DNA of 30,557 nucleotides. Origin: Reyranella sp. Lineage in GTDB: Bacteria; Pseudomonadota; Alphaproteobacteria; Reyranellales; Reyranellaceae. Positions 15,359-23,290 of this stretch are shown piece by piece. Position numbers and translations under genes: made by a program. The DNA is taken from assembly GCA_030679805.1 (NCBI GenBank), contig JAUXST010000470.1, forward strand, positions 1-30,557, in the 5' to 3' direction. Position 1 is the first letter of the stretch. Every line of letters begins with the position of its first letter. The notes beneath the pieces are model-generated. The model was not told the DNA's origin, made no database searches, and saw only the letters and a list, made by a program, of their open reading frames with translations.

Positions 15359-16099
15359 ATGCTGGAGCAGACTCTCGACATCGCGACCAAGGACGGCGCG
15401 ATGGAGACTTTCATTTGTCATCCAGAGCGCGGCGGACCGTATCCGCCGGTGCTCTTGCTGATGGATGCGCCGGGTATCCGCGAAGAATTGCACGACATGG
15501 CGCGCCGTCTCGCGACATCGGGCTACTACGTGATGCTGCCGAATCTCTACTATCGCGCCGGCCGCGATACGAAATACGGGCCCGACGTGCTCAAGCATGG
15601 CAGCGAAGAGCACGGGCGCATGCGCGCCGTGCGTACAAAGATGACGATCCCGCCGGCGATGGACGATGTCGCCGCGATGATTGCCTTCGCCGACAAGCAA
15701 AAGGCCGCGAGGAGGGGCCCGGTCGGCACCCATGGCTATTGCATGAGCGGGCCCTACGCGCTGGCCGCCGCGGCGCGCTATCCGGACCGGATCGCGGCCG
15801 CCGCGTCCTTCTACGGCACCTGGTTGGTGAGCGACGCGGTCGAGAGCCCGCACCTCACGCTCGGCAAGGCAAAAGGCGAGCTCTATATTTCCTGCGCCGA
15901 ACACGACGAATTGGCGCCGCCCGAGATGGTGAGGGAGCTCAAGGCGCTGTTCGACAAGTCAGGCAATCCCGGTGAGTTGGAAGTCCATATGGGCGTCCAC
16001 CACGGCTTCGCCTTCCCGCAACGCTGGTGCTACGACAAGCCCGCCGCCGAACGGCACTGGGAGCGATTGCTCGCGCTTTATCGCCGGCGGTTGGGCTAG
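15359..16099 (+). CDS. Dienelactone hydrolase family protein
   Basis: This is a cytoplasmic alpha/beta-hydrolase of 246 residues in the dienelactone hydrolase family, which opens lactone rings or cleaves small esters. The catalytic triad can be read as Cys128 in GYCMSG (the family uses Cys rather than Ser), Asp183 in CAEHDELAPPE and His214 or His215 in VHHGFAF. The DAPGIREEL loop near residue 36 is typical of this subgroup. AGGAGG lies ten bases before ATG 15359; an in-frame ATG at 15332 has no such site. No aromatic ring-cleavage genes are nearby, so a role in chloro- or hydroxyaromatic breakdown is not supported. Its TAG overlaps the stop of the convergent VOC gene. Confidence 0.9.
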   Translation: MLEQTLDIATKDGAMETFICHPERGGPYPPVLLLMDAPGIREELHDMARRLATSGYYVMLPNLYYRAGRDTKYGPDVLKHGSEEHGRMRAVRTKMTIPPAMDDVAAMIAFADKQKAARRGPVGTHGYCMSGPYALAAAARYPDRIAAAASFYGTWLVSDAVESPHLTLGKAKGELYISCAEHDELAPPEMVRELKALFDKSGNPGELEVHMGVHHGFAFPQRWCYDKPAAERHWERLLALYRRRLG

Positions 16100-16593
16100 G
16101 CGGCCCTGGCTGTTCCCGGCTTGGCGCTCTGCCATTTGTCGAGCATTTCGCGGGCGCGGTTCTTCTTCGGATCCATGTCGCTCTCGCGACCGGCCACCTT
16201 GGCCGCCAGTTCGATCACATAGCCGTTGGGATCGCGAAAGTAGATCGACCGGATGAAATGGTGGTCCGAGACGCCACGGACGTCGCGGCCTTCGGCCTTG
16301 CCCTTGGCCATCATCCTGTCGAGGGCCTCGGGCTCGACCTCGAGCGCGATATGCAGGTCGAAGTCGTGCTGTTCCTTGAACTCGAATGGCATGTCGGGCG
16401 CCTCGAAAAAGGCCAGGCACGAGCCATCGTCGAGCTGGAAGAAAGTATGCAGCACGCCGGTCGCGCGGCCGGTCTTCGTCTGCTCGATCTTCAGCGTGTG
16501 CACGAGCGGCAGGCCGAGGAAATCCTCATAGAAGCGGCGGGTCTCCTCGGAGTCGCGGCAGCGGCAGGCGTTGTGGTGCAGACCCTTGATCAT
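16096..16593 (-). CDS. VOC-superfamily (glyoxalase/dioxygenase-like) protein
   Basis: This is a 165-residue protein of the vicinal oxygen chelate fold, made of two beta-alpha-beta-beta-beta modules. Candidate metal ligands are His6 or His7 (GLHHNAC), His81 (LHIALEV) and Glu128 (GYVIELAAK), placed as in glyoxalase I and extradiol dioxygenases. RDPNGYVIEL is a typical VOC ending, and a charged tail of about 35 residues follows. It starts 14 bases after the stop of the GST gene, with AAGGAGAG before ATG 16593. That suggests a glutathione-linked detoxification pair. The reaction cannot be fixed: a glyoxalase, a fosfomycin-type thiol transferase and a dioxygenase are all possible. Confidence 0.85.
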   Translation of the reverse strand: MIKGLHHNACRCRDSEETRRFYEDFLGLPLVHTLKIEQTKTGRATGVLHTFFQLDDGSCLAFFEAPDMPFEFKEQHDFDLHIALEVEPEALDRMMAKGKAEGRDVRGVSDHHFIRSIYFRDPNGYVIELAAKVAGRESDMDPKKNRAREMLDKWQSAKPGTARAA

Positions 16594-16607
16594 GGGCGCT
16601 CTCCTTT

Positions 16608-17282
16608 TCAGATCGCCTGCCAGGGCTGTCCCTTGGTCGAGGCGCAGAAGCCGTTGAAGGTTTCGTAGACCTTGGCATAGCTCGGCCGCTTCTTGATGTT
16701 GCCGAGCCACAGTTCGACATTGGGATACGCCGCAAGATTGCAATGCACCAGCTCGCCGGCGGTCACCATTGCGGCACCGAAATAGTCGGCGATGGTGATT
16801 TCGTTACCGCACAGATACTGCCCTTTCGGGCCGAGCCAATGGTCATTCAGGATCTGCAACCAGCCCTTGGACTTGTCCTTGCCCCAGGCGACCACCGCCT
16901 CCTGCACTTTGGCATCCTCGCGTTTGAGGTGGGGGAAGACCTGCGGATAGACCAGGCCGTAGCCCCAGTCGCGGTAGAAGTTGGAATTGAACCAATCCAG
17001 CACCTCGTTGACTCGGGCGCGCTGCTTCAGGTCCTTCGGATAGGCGGGCGATCCGGCCTTCTCGGCAAGATAGCGCAGGATAGCGGCGCTTTCGGTAAGC
17101 CGGAAATCGCCGTCCTCCAACATCGGGATGAGATGGTTGGGATTGAGCTTGCTGTAGGCGGGCTCGTACTGCTCGCCCTTGAGGATGTCGACCACCTGCA
17201 TGTCGACATCGATCTTGTTGTCGGCGATGAACTGCATTACCGGCCTGCTGGTGGTGGAGACGGGGTGCATGTAAAGCTTCAT
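16608..17282 (-). CDS. Glutathione S-transferase family protein
   Basis: This is a soluble GST-fold protein of 224 residues. The thioredoxin-like N-terminal domain (1-80) shows LYMHPVSTTSRP with candidate catalytic Ser/Thr residues 9-12, the cis-Pro segment NHLIPMLEDG (Pro53), and the glutathione-binding Glu64-Ser65 in LTESAAILRYLAEK. The helical C-terminal domain has GNEITIADYF, the conserved N-capping and hydrophobic staple region. It resembles theta-like bacterial GSTs. GGGAGGAAA stands just before ATG 17282. It is the first gene of a two-gene unit with the VOC gene and diverges from the TctC-type receptor gene. Confidence 0.93.
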   Translation of the reverse strand: MKLYMHPVSTTSRPVMQFIADNKIDVDMQVVDILKGEQYEPAYSKLNPNHLIPMLEDGDFRLTESAAILRYLAEKAGSPAYPKDLKQRARVNEVLDWFNSNFYRDWGYGLVYPQVFPHLKREDAKVQEAVVAWGKDKSKGWLQILNDHWLGPKGQYLCGNEITIADYFGAAMVTAGELVHCNLAAYPNVELWLGNIKKRPSYAKVYETFNGFCASTKGQPWQAI

Positions 17283-17326
17283 CGTTTCCTCCCTGCGGAT
17301 CGACCGCGAGCCGCCACCTTACCACC

Positions 17327-17342
17327 CGCCGGGCAACCGGCG
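17327..17342. other. GC hairpin with GCAA loop before the TctC-type gene
   Basis: CGCCGG (17327-17332) and CCGGCG (17337-17342) are perfect arms around GCAA. It ends 12 bases before the start codon of the receptor gene, so in its mRNA it would sit next to the ribosome-binding region, which is itself weak (TAGAG). It may limit translation or be a binding site in the 72-base divergent gap. Confidence 0.3.
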
Positions 17343-17354
17343 TAGAGTGCGGCC

Positions 17355-18314
17355 ATGCGAATAGCTGCTCTCCTGATCATAACGGCGTTGGCGGCATGGG
17401 CGGCGCCCACCGCCGCGCAGGATTACCCCAGCAAGCCCATCCGGATCATTGCGCCGTTCGGGCCGGGAACGGCGACGGACACGGTGGCACGCGTCATCGC
17501 TTCCGAATTGTCGAGCCGCACCGGCCAGAGCGTGGTCGTTGATAACAAGCCGGGCGCCGAAGGCCAGATCGGCGCCCAGATGGCGGCCGCGGCGGCGCCC
17601 GATGGATACACGATCTTCGTCACGACTCAAACGACGCAGGCGATCAACCAGCACGTCTACAAGAACCTGAGCTACGATCCGGTGAAGAGCTTCGCGCCGG
17701 TGAGCGGACTGTCGCGCGGCGCCCAGATCGTCATGGTGCGCAATGACCTGCCGGTGAAGTCGATCGCCGACCTCATCGCGCTCGCCCGCGCCCAGCCTGG
17801 CAAGCTTACTTTCGGAAGCGGCAACGGCTCGGCCCGCGGCGCTGCGGAGCTGTTCAAGATCATGGCCAAGGTCGACCTGCTCGGTGTGCCCTACAAGAGC
17901 CAGCCACAGGTCATCACCGACCTGTTGGGCGGTCGCATCGATGTCACCTTCAGCGACTTCACCACGGGTCTGCCGCCGGTGCGGGACGGTCGAGCGCGCG
18001 GCCTGGCGGTGACCAGCCCGCAGCGTTACCCCGGCCTCGAGCAGTTCCCGACCGTGGCCGAGAGCGGCCTACCCGGTTACGCATCTCAGCCTTGGAACGC
18101 CGCCTATGTTCCTGCCGGCACGCCTCGGCCGATCATCGAGAAGCTGAACCGGCTGATCCGCGAGGCGGTCCTTTCGGAGGGCTATGGCAATCTGATGCGC
18201 ACAACCCTGGGCGTCGTCTTTCCTGGCTCGCCGGAAGAACTCGCGGCGTTTCAGGAGAGCGAGATCCGCAAGTGGGGCGAGGTCGTTTCGATCGCGGGGA
18301 TGAAGGAGCCCTAG
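17355..18314 (+). CDS. Tripartite tricarboxylate transporter receptor, TctC/Bug type
   Basis: This periplasmic solute receptor of 319 residues belongs to the Bug (TctC) family, whose members bind carboxylates such as citrate, other di- and tricarboxylates, or nicotinate. A signal peptide (MRIAALLIITALAAWAAPTAAQ) precedes the family start YPSKPIRIIAPFGPG; VVVDNKPGAEGQIGA and GRIDVTFSD are further Bug motifs. No TctA or TctB membrane genes lie nearby, which is common for Bug receptors. It is convergent with the seven-gene catabolic operon, sharing a CTAG stop overlap with the MFS gene. A carboxylate receptor next to a predicted dicarboxylate pathway is suggestive, but no ligand is shown. Confidence 0.93.
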   Translation: MRIAALLIITALAAWAAPTAAQDYPSKPIRIIAPFGPGTATDTVARVIASELSSRTGQSVVVDNKPGAEGQIGAQMAAAAAPDGYTIFVTTQTTQAINQHVYKNLSYDPVKSFAPVSGLSRGAQIVMVRNDLPVKSIADLIALARAQPGKLTFGSGNGSARGAAELFKIMAKVDLLGVPYKSQPQVITDLLGGRIDVTFSDFTTGLPPVRDGRARGLAVTSPQRYPGLEQFPTVAESGLPGYASQPWNAAYVPAGTPRPIIEKLNRLIREAVLSEGYGNLMRTTLGVVFPGSPEELAAFQESEIRKWGEVVSIAGMKEP

Positions 18315-19489
18315 GCGGCCCGCGGCCGTCGCGCCGCAGCGATCTGCCAGACGGCCGCGATCAGCACGCAGGCCGCCACGAAGAAGAATGCCATGCGATA
18401 GCTGGCGACGGCAGCGATCAGCGCAAAAATCGGCGGCCCGAACACGGCGCCGGAAAAGGCAAGCGCAGTCTGCACGGCCGCGACTGCAGCAGCTTCGCCT
18501 TGTGGGGCGAGGTGGGCGAATTCCGCCTGCGAGGTGCCGTTCCAGCTGATGACGACCGCGCCATAGGCCACGACCACCAGGGAGATCAGCCAGAAGGGCG
18601 TGTCGGCTTCCAGCAAGCCGGTCGCAATGCAGCCCGCGGTCATCAGCACGCCCGTCCATCCCAGCAGTTGCATGCGCGGCACCCGGTCGCCCATGCCGCC
18701 GCTCAGTAGGCGGACCCCCGTGCCGACAAGCTGCGAGGCCGCCAGGACGAAGCCCGCCCGCGCGATGCTGAGCCCGCAGTGTTCATAGAGGTAGGTCACC
18801 AGATAGAAGGTGAACGTGTGCTGGGCGATCACATAGACGAAGGCTGACCAGCCCAGCACCCGGAGCTGCGCATGTCCCAGCACGAATCGGACGGAGCGCA
18901 GGATGCCGATCTGCGGCCGCACCGCGGTTGCGATCACATCCAGACTCTGGCGCAGCGGCTCGATCAGGACGGCGGCGAGGATCGCCGCACCGGCCGCCAC
19001 CAGGCTGGCGCCCTGCCACCCCACCCAGCCCAGCAGGAAAGGGAAGATCAGTCCCGCCAGGGCGAAGCCGATCGGCACGCCGGTCTGCTTTATGGAGAAC
19101 ACCATGCCGAACCATTCGCGCGGCACCCGCTGGGTCAGCACATGCGCCGACGCCGGATTGATCGGCCCTTGGGCGGCACCGATGAAGGCCACTGCCAAAA
19201 CGGTCGCGGCGACCAGGGCCATCGCATTGAGGGCGAGGCCGATCGCGGCCATGAGAAGGGCTGCCTGGCAGACGCGGACAGCGCCCATCCGCACGATCGG
19301 TCCGGCGGCGGCAAGCGCCACGACAGCCGCCACGGCATAGATGATGGCGGTGAAGACGCCGACCAGCTTGGGATCGATTGCCAGATCCCGGGCAACGGCC
19401 GGCATCATCACCGAGAGCGACAGCACCGACAACGAGATCATCACCTGGATGGCCAGCATGCTGGCCACAGGGATGATCGCGCGTTTCAT
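18311..19489 (-). CDS. Major facilitator superfamily transporter
   Basis: This is an inner-membrane protein of 392 residues with about twelve hydrophobic segments in two halves of six, joined by a basic loop (EPLRQSLDVIATAVRPQ). The first segment starts at residue 4 and the last ends in a basic tail (ARRPRAA). KQTGVPIGFALAG in the fifth segment and GGMGDRVPRMQ at the loop after helix 8 are MFS-like. The subfamily and substrate cannot be set from sequence alone. It is the last gene of the seven-gene unit, nine bases after the CoA-lyase stop, so it probably imports the acid the operon degrades or exports a product. Confidence 0.9.
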   Translation of the reverse strand: MKRAIIPVASMLAIQVMISLSVLSLSVMMPAVARDLAIDPKLVGVFTAIIYAVAAVVALAAAGPIVRMGAVRVCQAALLMAAIGLALNAMALVAATVLAVAFIGAAQGPINPASAHVLTQRVPREWFGMVFSIKQTGVPIGFALAGLIFPFLLGWVGWQGASLVAAGAAILAAVLIEPLRQSLDVIATAVRPQIGILRSVRFVLGHAQLRVLGWSAFVYVIAQHTFTFYLVTYLYEHCGLSIARAGFVLAASQLVGTGVRLLSGGMGDRVPRMQLLGWTGVLMTAGCIATGLLEADTPFWLISLVVVAYGAVVISWNGTSQAEFAHLAPQGEAAAVAAVQTALAFSGAVFGPPIFALIAAVASYRMAFFFVAACVLIAAVWQIAAARRPRAA

Positions 19490-19498
19490 GGCGCGGGC

Positions 19499-20416
19499 TT
19501 ACAGCCCGTAGAGATCGGCTTTGTTCAGGATGGTGTTGCGCAGGATGCGAATCGAGGCCACGTCGACCATGATGCCGTCGACGTTGATGGCGCCCAGGCC
19601 CTTGGCTTCGGCTTCGGCGTAGGCCTTCTCGAGCATGCGCGCGCGGGCGATATCCTCGGGCTTGGGCGAGTAGACTTCGAGCGCGACGTCGATCTGCGAG
19701 GGATGGATCGCCCACTTGCCGACGCAACCCAGGATCATCGAGCGTCGGCACTCCTCGCGGTAGACCTCTGGGTTCTTGAAGTCGGCAAACGGGCCGTCGA
19801 CCGGATCGATGCCGGCGGCACGGCAGGCCATGACCAGGCGGAAGCGCGCATAGTGCCAGATGTCACCTGGGTAGCCGTCGTTCTCGCCGACATTCTTGTT
19901 GGTGACGCCCATGGAAGCCGAGAAATCACCCATGCCGAACACCAGGCACTCCAAGCGCGGCGTGCTCTTGGCGATGGCATCGACGTTCTGCATGCCCTCG
20001 ACTTCCTCGATCAGGGCTTCGAGGCCGATGCGGCGCTTGAGCTTCAGCTTCTTCTCCATCTGGAAAAGCAGCTTGTCGGCGAACAGCACGTCGGCCGGTG
20101 TCATGACCTTGGTCATCATGATGGTGTCGAGATGCTCGCCCGCACCCTCGACGACCTCGATGATGTCCTCGTAGGCGTACTCGGTGGTGAGATCGTTGAT
20201 GCGTACGCAGCGCGTCTTGCCCTTCCAGTTGAGCGTCTTCAGGCCCTCGATGATCTTCTTGCGGGCATCGCGCTTCTGGCTGGGGGCCACGGCATCCTCG
20301 AGATCGAGGAAGACGTGGTCGGCCTTCGACTCGGACGCCTTCTGGATCATCTTCTCGCTGGAGCCCGGGGTGGAAAGCTGGACGCGGCGTGGGCGGCGGG
20401 GAGGGCGGTCGGTCAT
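19499..20416 (-). CDS. HpcH/HpaI-CitE family lyase, malyl-CoA / citramalyl-CoA lyase-like
   Basis: This is a 305-residue TIM-barrel lyase of the CitE-like group, which cleaves 3-hydroxy-acyl-CoAs such as malyl-, beta-methylmalyl- or citramalyl-CoA into two smaller products by a retro-Claisen reaction with Mg2+. Motifs are RVQLSTPGSSEKM at the start, FLDLEDAVAPSQK, the Mg ligand Glu region GLEALIEEVEGMQN, and the Mg ligand Asp region VFGMGDFSASMG. Also present are PVDGPFADF and VGKWAIHPSQI, which I recall as very similar in malyl-CoA/beta-methylmalyl-CoA lyases of the ethylmalonyl-CoA pathway. The isolated citrate-lyase beta subunit is less likely, since no citrate lyase alpha or gamma genes are present. 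It follows the CoA-transferase gene by 11 bases with GAGGAG before its ATG. Confidence 0.9.
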   Translation of the reverse strand: MTDRPPRRPRRVQLSTPGSSEKMIQKASESKADHVFLDLEDAVAPSQKRDARKKIIEGLKTLNWKGKTRCVRINDLTTEYAYEDIIEVVEGAGEHLDTIMMTKVMTPADVLFADKLLFQMEKKLKLKRRIGLEALIEEVEGMQNVDAIAKSTPRLECLVFGMGDFSASMGVTNKNVGENDGYPGDIWHYARFRLVMACRAAGIDPVDGPFADFKNPEVYREECRRSMILGCVGKWAIHPSQIDVALEVYSPKPEDIARARMLEKAYAEAEAKGLGAINVDGIMVDVASIRILRNTILNKADLYGL

Positions 20417-20427
20417 GTCAAATCTCC

Positions 20428-21654
20428 TCAGGCAACGATCTTTTCAGCCCTGAGATGCGCAATTTCTGCGCCATCGAGGCCGAGTTCGATCAGATAGCGG
20501 TCCGTATGCTCCCCCAGCAAGGGGGCGCGATGGCGCACGCGGCCAGGGGTCTCGGTCATCTTGATCGCGACACCCGCCACCTTGGTCTCGTGGTCGAGGC
20601 CGGGATGGGGCACCGAGACGATCATGTCGCGGGCGGCGAAATGCGGATCGCTGAAAATGTCACGCACGTCGTTGACCGGTGCGAACGGTACCTGGCCACC
20701 GAGATGGGCCAGCAGTTCCTTCTTGGTGCGCCGGCTGGTGAATGCCGACACGACGGCGATGATCTCGTCCTGGTTCGCACGCCGGTCCTGGACCGTGGCA
20801 AGCCGCGGATCGGTGCCGAGTTCCGGCTTGCCGATCAGCCGGCAGAGGATCGGCCAATGGGTGTCGGCGTGTGCGGCGATGGTGATGAAGCCGTCCTTGG
20901 CGGGGAACATGCCGAACGGGCAGAGCAGGGGATGGTGGTTGCCCTCGGGCGTCGGCACGCCGCCGGTATAGGCATGCTGGTGCACAATGCGCTCGCAGAG
21001 GGACAGGATGGCATCGACCATGCCGACATCGACGAACTGGCCGCGGCCGGTCTTGTGAGCGCGGAAGATGGCACTCACGATTCCGAAGGCGCACATGGTG
21101 GCGGGCATCAGGTCGCCGATCCCGGGACCGACCTTCATTGGCGTGGTCTTGTCGGGCCCGGTGATCGCCATGATTCCGCCGAAGGCCTGGGAGACGACGT
21201 CATACGCGGGCCAGTCGGTGTAGGGGCTGCGGCCGGTGCGCCAGTCGCCGAAGCCGCGGATGGTGGCGTAGACCAGCTTGGGATGCTGCTCATGCAGCGC
21301 CTCGTAGCCGAGGCCAAGGCGGTCCATGACGCCGCCGCGGTAGTTCTCGACCACGGCGTCGGCACCCTTGCACAGCCGCATCACGAGATCGCGGCCTTCA
21401 GGCCGTTTCAGGTCGATGGCGATCGATCGCTTGTTGCGATTCACCGAGGCGAAGTAGCCGCCAAACGCCTTTAGCTGATCGTCGGCATGGTACGGGCCGA
21501 TGATGCGGGTGTGATCGCCGTCGAGCGGTTCGACCTTGATGATTTCCGCGCCCTGATCGGCCAGGAGCATCGTGCAAAAGGGACCGGCCAGCATCTGCGT
21601 GAGATCAACGATGCGGACACCGTCCAGGGCGCCAAGCGGACTTTCGTCGCTCAC
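20428..21654 (-). CDS. CaiB/BaiF (class III) CoA-transferase
   Basis: It moves CoA between carboxylic acids through an enzyme aspartyl-CoA thioester. The 408-residue product has the family start LDGVRIVDLTQMLAGPFCTMLLADQGAEIIKVE in spirit (residues 10-42), the NRNKRSIAIDLK segment, and the expected nucleophile Asp214 in VDVGMVDAIL. The start is GTG 21654, which overlaps the TGA of the preceding MaoC gene as GTGA, with GGGGAG just upstream; this suggests translational coupling. In this operon the likely job is to activate a dicarboxylic acid as its CoA ester, for example with succinyl-CoA as donor. Assignment as an itaconate or mesaconate CoA-transferase is an inference from neighbours. Confidence 0.93.
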   Translation of the reverse strand: MSDESPLGALDGVRIVDLTQMLAGPFCTMLLADQGAEIIKVEPLDGDHTRIIGPYHADDQLKAFGGYFASVNRNKRSIAIDLKRPEGRDLVMRLCKGADAVVENYRGGVMDRLGLGYEALHEQHPKLVYATIRGFGDWRTGRSPYTDWPAYDVVSQAFGGIMAITGPDKTTPMKVGPGIGDLMPATMCAFGIVSAIFRAHKTGRGQFVDVGMVDAILSLCERIVHQHAYTGGVPTPEGNHHPLLCPFGMFPAKDGFITIAAHADTHWPILCRLIGKPELGTDPRLATVQDRRANQDEIIAVVSAFTSRRTKKELLAHLGGQVPFAPVNDVRDIFSDPHFAARDMIVSVPHPGLDHETKVAGVAIKMTETPGRVRHRAPLLGEHTDRYLIELGLDGAEIAHLRAEKIVA

Positions 21655-22130
21655 TTGTCTCCCCAGTGACTGCGCCGCTTGATCAGCACCGTGCGCTCGC
21701 CCTCGAAGATGTGCTTGTCGTCCTGGTTTACGCCGTAGTGCTTGAAGCGCACGACGCCGGCGTCGGCCTGCTTGGCGTCTTTCGTCTCCAGCACCTCGGT
21801 GTAGCAATAGAGCGTGTCGCCGTGGTGGAGCGGACCCTTTAGGCGGATCTTGTCCATGCCGAGTTCCATCAGCGCATTCTCCGCCGTGTCCTCGGCGGCA
21901 AGGCCGATGCACATCGAGATGGTGACACCGCCGAAACCCAGCCGCTGCCCATAGGGGGTCGACTTGGTCAGGTGCTCGTTGAAGTGCGCCTCGGCCGTGT
22001 TCATGGTCACGTTGGTGATCCAGACCTGCTCCATCGGCTCCACGGTCTTGCCACGCGCGTGCTTCATCACGTCGCCGACGGTGAAGTCCTCGAAGTAATT
22101 GTGCTTCCCGGTGAGGGCGGAGACTTTCAT
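21651..22130 (-). CDS. MaoC-like hydratase, itaconyl/mesaconyl-CoA hydratase type
   Basis: This is a 159-residue single hot-dog domain protein of the MaoC hydratase family, which adds water across 2-enoyl-CoA double bonds. It begins with the family stretch NYFEDFTVGDVMKHARGKTV. The active-site helix region reads TMNTAEAHFNEHL in place of the classic GDxNPxH motif of R-specific enoyl-CoA hydratases. GVTISMCIGLAAEDTAENA and HGDTLYCYTEVLE follow, then FEGERTVLIKRR at the end. This variant pattern is what I associate with mesaconyl- and itaconyl-CoA hydratases. Its ATG shares one base with the TGA of the acyl-CoA dehydrogenase gene (TGATG), and its own TGA overlaps the CoA-transferase GTG. Confidence 0.88.
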   Translation of the reverse strand: MKVSALTGKHNYFEDFTVGDVMKHARGKTVEPMEQVWITNVTMNTAEAHFNEHLTKSTPYGQRLGFGGVTISMCIGLAAEDTAENALMELGMDKIRLKGPLHHGDTLYCYTEVLETKDAKQADAGVVRFKHYGVNQDDKHIFEGERTVLIKRRSHWGDK

Positions 22131-23290
22131 CAGTTTCTCCCGCGGCCGAGCAAGCGATCGGAGATGATGCGCTTCTGTATCTCCGAGGTGCCCTCGAAGA
22201 TCTTGGTGAGGCGGGCGTCGCGCCAGTGGCGCTCGACGGCGTGCAGTGTCGTGTAGCCCGCGCCGCCGTGGATCTGGATGCCTTCACTAGTGACACGCTC
22301 GGCCATCTCGGACGCAAAGAGCTTCACCATGGAGGCTTCCTTGTCGCAGCGCTGGCCGGTGTCGATCTGCTCGCAGACGAAATACATGAGCTGACGCGCC
22401 GCCTCGATTTGCGTGGCCATGTCGGCGATCTTGAAACGGATCGCCCGGAAGTCCGAGATCGAGTGGCCGAACTGCTTACGGTCGCCGGCGTACTTGATCG
22501 AATCGTCGAGCGCGCCTTGGGCGAGACCGATGGCGCGGGCGGCGGTGTGGGCACGCGCCGTCTCGAGGCCGGCCGTGGCGTAATAGAAGGCTTGGCCTTC
22601 CTCGCCGATCATGTCGGCAGCGTCGACGCGGAAATTGTCGAAGGCCAGCTCCCAGGTCTTCCAGCCGAAATAGCCGATTTTGGGAATGGGTGCGCCGTTG
22701 ACGCCCTTGGGAAGCTCGCCGCGCTTTTTCTCGACGAAGAACATGGAGAGGCCGAGATGGCGTTTGCCCGTAGGCGCGTCAGAAGTGCGGGCGATGATGA
22801 TCAGGAAGTCGGCACCGTCGGCAAAGGTGCACCAGTACTTGTTGCCGCTGATCAGATAACCCGAACCGTCCTTCTTGGCGCGACAGGAGATGTTGGAGAT
22901 ATCGGAGCCGGCGTTGGGTTCCGACATGGAGAAGGCACCCAGGAACTCACCCTTGGCCATGCGTGGCAGGTAACGCGCGCGTTGCTCCTCGCTCATCATC
23001 TGGGCGCCGATCAGCAGATTGCCGCGCGCGATGATCGACGCGACGCTCATCCAGCCGCGAGACAGCTCCTCGGTGACGATGCAGTACTCGGAGCAGCCCA
23101 GGCCAAGGCCACCATACTGCTCGGGGATCAGGATGCCGAAATAACCGAGCTCCGCCATCTTGTCGCGAAGGTCCATCGGGATATCGCCCTTCTCGGGATC
23201 GAGCTTGTTGGCGACGGGGAGCACTTCATTCAGCGTGAACTCGCGCGCCTGCTCCTGGATCATGCGGCGTTCTTCGGTGAGGAAAGTCAT
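22130..23290 (-). CDS. Acyl-CoA dehydrogenase
   Basis: This FAD enzyme introduces an alpha,beta double bond into an acyl-CoA and passes electrons to ETF. The 386-residue protein has the N-terminal helical domain, the beta-domain signature AFSMSEPNAGSDIS, and the C-terminal four-helix domain with YAGDRKQFG and GGAGYTTLHAVERHWRDARL. The catalytic base is Glu366 in FEGTSEIQ, as in short- and medium-chain enzymes. It starts as ATGA over the stop of the upstream MaoC gene. In this context it could oxidise a methylsuccinyl-CoA-like ester to the enoyl-CoA that the hydratases then use. The insertion that marks characterised methylsuccinyl-CoA dehydrogenases could not be judged by eye, so the substrate is open. 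Confidence 0.95.
   Translation of the reverse strand: MTFLTEERRMIQEQAREFTLNEVLPVANKLDPEKGDIPMDLRDKMAELGYFGILIPEQYGGLGLGCSEYCIVTEELSRGWMSVASIIARGNLLIGAQMMSEEQRARYLPRMAKGEFLGAFSMSEPNAGSDISNISCRAKKDGSGYLISGNKYWCTFADGADFLIIIARTSDAPTGKRHLGLSMFFVEKKRGELPKGVNGAPIPKIGYFGWKTWELAFDNFRVDAADMIGEEGQAFYYATAGLETARAHTAARAIGLAQGALDDSIKYAGDRKQFGHSISDFRAIRFKIADMATQIEAARQLMYFVCEQIDTGQRCDKEASMVKLFASEMAERVTSEGIQIHGGAGYTTLHAVERHWRDARLTKIFEGTSEIQKRIISDRLLGRGRN

Noticed and set aside
18872..20497. 541-codon plus-strand frame opposite the MFS and lyase genes
   Set aside because: It spans two real genes and their junction on the other strand, is rich in His, Asp, Gly and Arg, and matches nothing recognisable.
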